A stretch of DNA of 64,000 nucleotides, taken from the NCBI RefSeq assembly GCF_018139145.2, contig NC_059500.1, positions 43,261,175-43,325,174 on the forward strand, given 5' to 3'. The notes under the pieces are model-generated. The model was given only the letters and a program-made list of their open reading frames with translations, was not told where the DNA came from and did not search any database. The number at the start of each line of letters is the position of its first letter. Within the stretch, counting starts at the first letter, position 1. A program made the translations under genes and the position numbers. Below, piece after piece: positions 60,273 to 64,000 of this stretch. The DNA is from Gymnogyps californianus. Lineage: Eukaryota; Chordata; Aves; Accipitriformes; Cathartidae.

Positions 60273-63200
60273 TTATTATTGCAAACCAGAGATTAGCATA
60301 ACCTTCAGAATTTACAATTATCAATATGTCATTAATTCTTAGACTAATTCCTTATAGCCAAAAGAAATCATCATAAGAAGATGTACCTTTTTTCTTTAGC
60401 ATCTAGCATTCTCTTCACGGACATGTAAATACAACAAGATTAACTGCATGCATGCACAAACATTAAATCCTATCTTTGCACAGGGAAGTTGGAAAACTGT
60501 TAAATGTCAAAGGATATATGCTCATGTGCATTATGCTATAAACACCAAAAAACTTGAGAACACTAAATACTTTGAAAACAAATTAAATACTCTAGTTCTC
60601 TCCACTGTTAGTAGCACATTACCAGAAACTGAAAAATGGTACTTCTTTATCGTTAAAATTTTTCTTTTACTTTTACCTGACTGACATTTCACCCATCAGA
60701 ACAAAATCCAGGTTTTCCAGTTATTTGTATGCAGTGGAACAGCAGGGGGAGCTCAACGCTTTTTTCCTGGTAAATCTCACAGTAATCATGACTAGTTTCT
60801 TAGCGTAAGAAGGTATTAATGGCAAAAGTTTTCCCCCATAAATACAAGAGGTTTGAATATGTGATGTAATTCAAAATATAGCTAGAATTGTTCTCAGTAT
60901 CCAACCTAAAATTTAACCACTGATTCTTCTGAAAATTTCCCAGTCTCTTCAAAGTTGTAAATGTATTAAACGTTCTTTACTTTCGAGTAAGAAATTAACT
61001 TCTTGCAATCTCTTTAAATATATAACCACCAAAACAAAAATGAAATTTCAGAGTATTTTTATTTAGATTCTATGTAAGGTAATGCAAAGCCACAATTCAA
61101 AATACAACCAGATTACGAAGCAGGCTAATACGAATACAGCACCCTGACAGCCTGCTTCATTATTATACCCACACCAGGGTAATAAATGTTTTTTATCCAA
61201 AATATGTATTTAAACCATCTTAGCACTCTACAATTCTCTATATACATCCAAAGCAGCATTTTGTAAGTGTTGAAATGTCTCTTTTCTCTGTCTCTTCAGA
61301 CAAATGAAACCAGTCATGTTATCCTTTTCCCTACTGATGAATTTCCGTAATTCCCTCAAATATTATTATAGATTCACCAATCTTCCTTCAGAGAATAGCG
61401 CACTATCTAAATTCAATATTAAATGCAGGGGAATTTGACTCATATACAGCAATCACTGTACTACTACCATTAGCTGTGCATCTCAGGCATGAGAATGTTT
61501 TCCATTTCTGCCTAAGTTCAGGTTCACAAATCATCCCATACTGGCTTAGGCAACATACTATCTGGCTATCTTACAGTTATAAACTGAGGTTACAGTTATA
61601 ACTAAAGTAATATAACTAAAGCTATAACTATAGTTATAAACTGAGGCTTACAATGCAACCCACATTTTTACTTCAGTAAGTAACTGAGTGCCTCAATTCC
61701 TGCAGAAGTATCAAATGGAAGCCAATTATCTGCTATCTTCTATCTCAGTTTTCTCCACTATTTTAAATACATTTGCAGGAATCCTACTTTCCTCAAGTAT
61801 TTGTAATGGCTTTACATAAGACTTAAAGAGGACCATTTTTTCTTAGTACTACAAGCTTTTCTAATGGATTCTCACATGAAGATAGAAAGATACCTCCATT
61901 GTTATTGTACTTCCACTTAAGTGAAGATATTGATTAGTCGTTGTCTTAAAATCCTTCTCTGCACTCACTTTAAAACAAGAAAGACTGGAAACGGTCTCCT
62001 GATGGACTTCTGTTATTATTTTATAAAATTATATATAGCAATAAAAATCATTTAATTGCCCATCCGAAATGCAATTGACCAGGTCATAATTTTTATCCTT
62101 ACGTCACTTATCACTCAGGCATTTCCTTTTGTTTTTCATTAAGAGATTTGGTAGTAATGTGCAAAAGATATTGATGCTGCTATTAATACAAGATATAAAG
62201 CATATGCAAAGTACAGAATTCATTACTGAAGCTTCCAAATTCTTGTAGTGAATTTGTGTTTCGATTGCATATTGAAAAGGCAATTTTAAGAAATACTATT
62301 ACACGAAAGGGAGTATTTATTGTCTGTTCGTATTCACTGGAAAAATATCACATCGACTCATGATTTTACATACTCTAACACTATATATGGAAGTTCTATG
62401 GAAAGAGGTATTTGCAGTTTCCTAGCTGTGAATTGTCAGTTTGCATTCACATACAAATTAATTTTTACACTGAATTTTCTCCATTTATATTCGTTTGTTT
62501 CTATGTTTGCTACCTTTTAAGACCACCAGGTGAAAATACATATATAAATGTGAGAAAACTAAAATGCACTGTCCCTTTAAATCCTTTGCTAATGGCAGAC
62601 TCTCTTTGATTTATGGTGTTGAATGATACCTGAATCTATAATGACAGTGTGTGGTGTCTACTGGAATTGTACCAAGAGTATCCAATTATTATTTACTCTG
62701 CTATGGAATTATTCAGGCAGAACAATACAGAAATATTTTTATTTCCTGTGTTGCTGTAGCGGTGATCACTTTATACTTACAGTTACATAAAATGCATTCT
62801 GTGCTATAAGTACTCAATCCCAGATGGAACACTTTGCTCGCACTGAAATACAAAAACATTTTTGAAAAACCCAAATCTTACTGCATACCCGCCTTTTGAG
62901 TAGGTATTGCTCAGGTATTTTAGCTGAGGAAATGATATAATGCAAGATGATAATTTTTCATTTTACATACTAAACTTTGGTGCAAGGTTGTGAAAAGTAT
63001 TGTAGTGTGCTTTGATTTTGGATTAATCTTCCATTATAAAATTATAGCCAATGAGACAGTTATCCATAGTTCTTCTAGTGACATACTTTGGATTGCAAAA
63101 AAATAACCTCAGTTGATACACTCTTTGGATGATGGAAGGAATTATGAATAATACTTTCCAATGAAATACTATAAGAACTACCTCTGAGTACTGTGTAAAT

Positions 63201-64000
63201 CTTGTCTCCCTGTCTTGTGACACAGAAAGAAATAAGGTGTGAATAATGGCCTACCAGATTATTCTAATGGCTAGACTATATCTGAGGATGTACAATGAAA
63301 TATTTGCTGAACAAACTGGAGGATTCACACCATTACAGTGCGTATGTTAAACATCTTAAAGGGAGCTCAGGGTCTGACACTACTGCGTGTGATGATGAAA
63401 ACTCGTGTAATTCCATTGAAGATGATGGAGTTACAATACTATGAAACTTGAATGAAATCAGAATTAGGCAGCATATACCCAAGAGCAGACTGTAGGAGAA
63501 GAGTAAAAGTTAGAATAGGAAAAGAATGCTTGAGGTCTTAGATAAATAATCCAAACATCTGATGTCATTAACACTTATAACCCAGCAAAGCATGAGATGT
63601 CCTACTGACTGCAAGTGAACTAGACATTATACAAAGTCCCTATAAGTCAATAAGTATGCATGATGAAATAGCTATGAGCAACTTATTTCGGAGTTGCACA
63701 AAACCAGAAACCCCATAAAGAATAAAAGTTGCCTTGTAAAAAATGCTAACTCAAGAAGCTGAGAGAAAAATGTGCTTGAATGTGAAGAACATAATAAATA
63801 AGCATAAAAGGTATCTTGACAGAAACAGCAGTATTACTATGGTGCCAAAATAGAGATTTATAATTTAGGTCACAGAGGTGGAGGACTAGTATCCCACAGA
63901 CTAGATCCTGGGAGGAACACTTTATCACAGACTTTGCTGAAACTTTTGGGAGCACATTTTAATCTATGTAGTTAACAAATAATGAAAACACAAATACAAT
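60273..64000. other. Intergenic DNA to the right edge
   Basis: No gene recognised. It contains a small cluster of ATAACTAAAG/AGTTATAAACTGAGG repeats with a 16-bp perfect palindrome at 61623-61638. Otherwise AT-rich, unique-looking sequence. Confidence 0.6.
61575..61646. repeat. Local direct and inverted repeat cluster
   Basis: AGTTATAAACTGAGG occurs at 61575-61589 and again at 61632-61646. Between them lie ATAACTAAAG units and the perfect palindrome TATAACTATAGTTATA (61623-61638). Confidence 0.8.

Noticed and set aside
1..64000. Search for tRNA, rRNA or known small RNA genes
   Set aside because: No cloverleaf with A and B boxes, or other RNA gene, was convincing by eye. A tRNAscan or Infernal search would be needed to exclude small RNAs.

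Overview
This window is vertebrate nuclear DNA, most probably from a bird. Long introns with GT/AG boundaries, two CpG-island promoters, several CR1 LINE copies (modern and ancient) and avian-type LTRs support this. No bacterial, plasmid or complete viral gene layout is present. Two single-copy genes can be read from protein homology, both on the minus strand. (1) PSAT1 (phosphoserine aminotransferase): only coding exons 1 and 2 lie in the window, at 2642-2701 and 252-312; the rest is off the left edge. (2) CEP78 (centrosomal protein of 78 kDa): the complete coding sequence is present as 15 coding exons from 34859 down to the stop at 8961. All 15 join in frame to give 766 codons plus stop. The gene order CEP78 then PSAT1, tandem on one strand, matches human 9q21. 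That human region is orthologous to part of the avian Z chromosome, so the window is probably Z-linked.

Layout: 1-2701 is the 5' part of PSAT1 (intron 1 carries an 18-G tract). 2702-3240 is its CpG-island promoter with three CCAAT boxes, followed by an AGGC microsatellite. 3313-8600 is the intergenic spacer, with a short CR1 tail near 8.4 kb. 8632-34883 is CEP78. Its introns carry two truncated minus-strand CR1 copies, an LTR pair region at 21.0-21.7 kb, one ancient CR1 fragment, AT-rich low-complexity DNA and long homopolymers. 34884-36850 is probably CEP78 intron 1, and 36850-37900 is its CpG-island promoter. From 38 kb to the right edge there is no recognisable gene. This looks like the spacer towards GNAQ, which lies on the far side of CEP78 in human. 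It holds a plus-strand CR1 end, an ancient CR1, a GC-rich LTR with an internal tandem array (49.3-50.35 kb), a second LTR with TATA and poly(A) signals (51.97-52.6 kb), an unexplained GC-rich patch (55.0-55.2 kb) and a pair of related ~155-bp sequences 1.15 kb apart (59.0 and 60.1 kb).

The two genes are not a functional unit: PSAT1 is a serine-biosynthesis enzyme and CEP78 a centriole/cilium protein, and their adjacency is conserved synteny. I found no convincing new biological system. The most useful observations are the full CEP78 exon model, the LTR structures and the unexplained repeat pairs. Exon boundaries were read by eye from homology recalled for human CEP78 and PSAT1 plus splice-site fit; no alignment was run.
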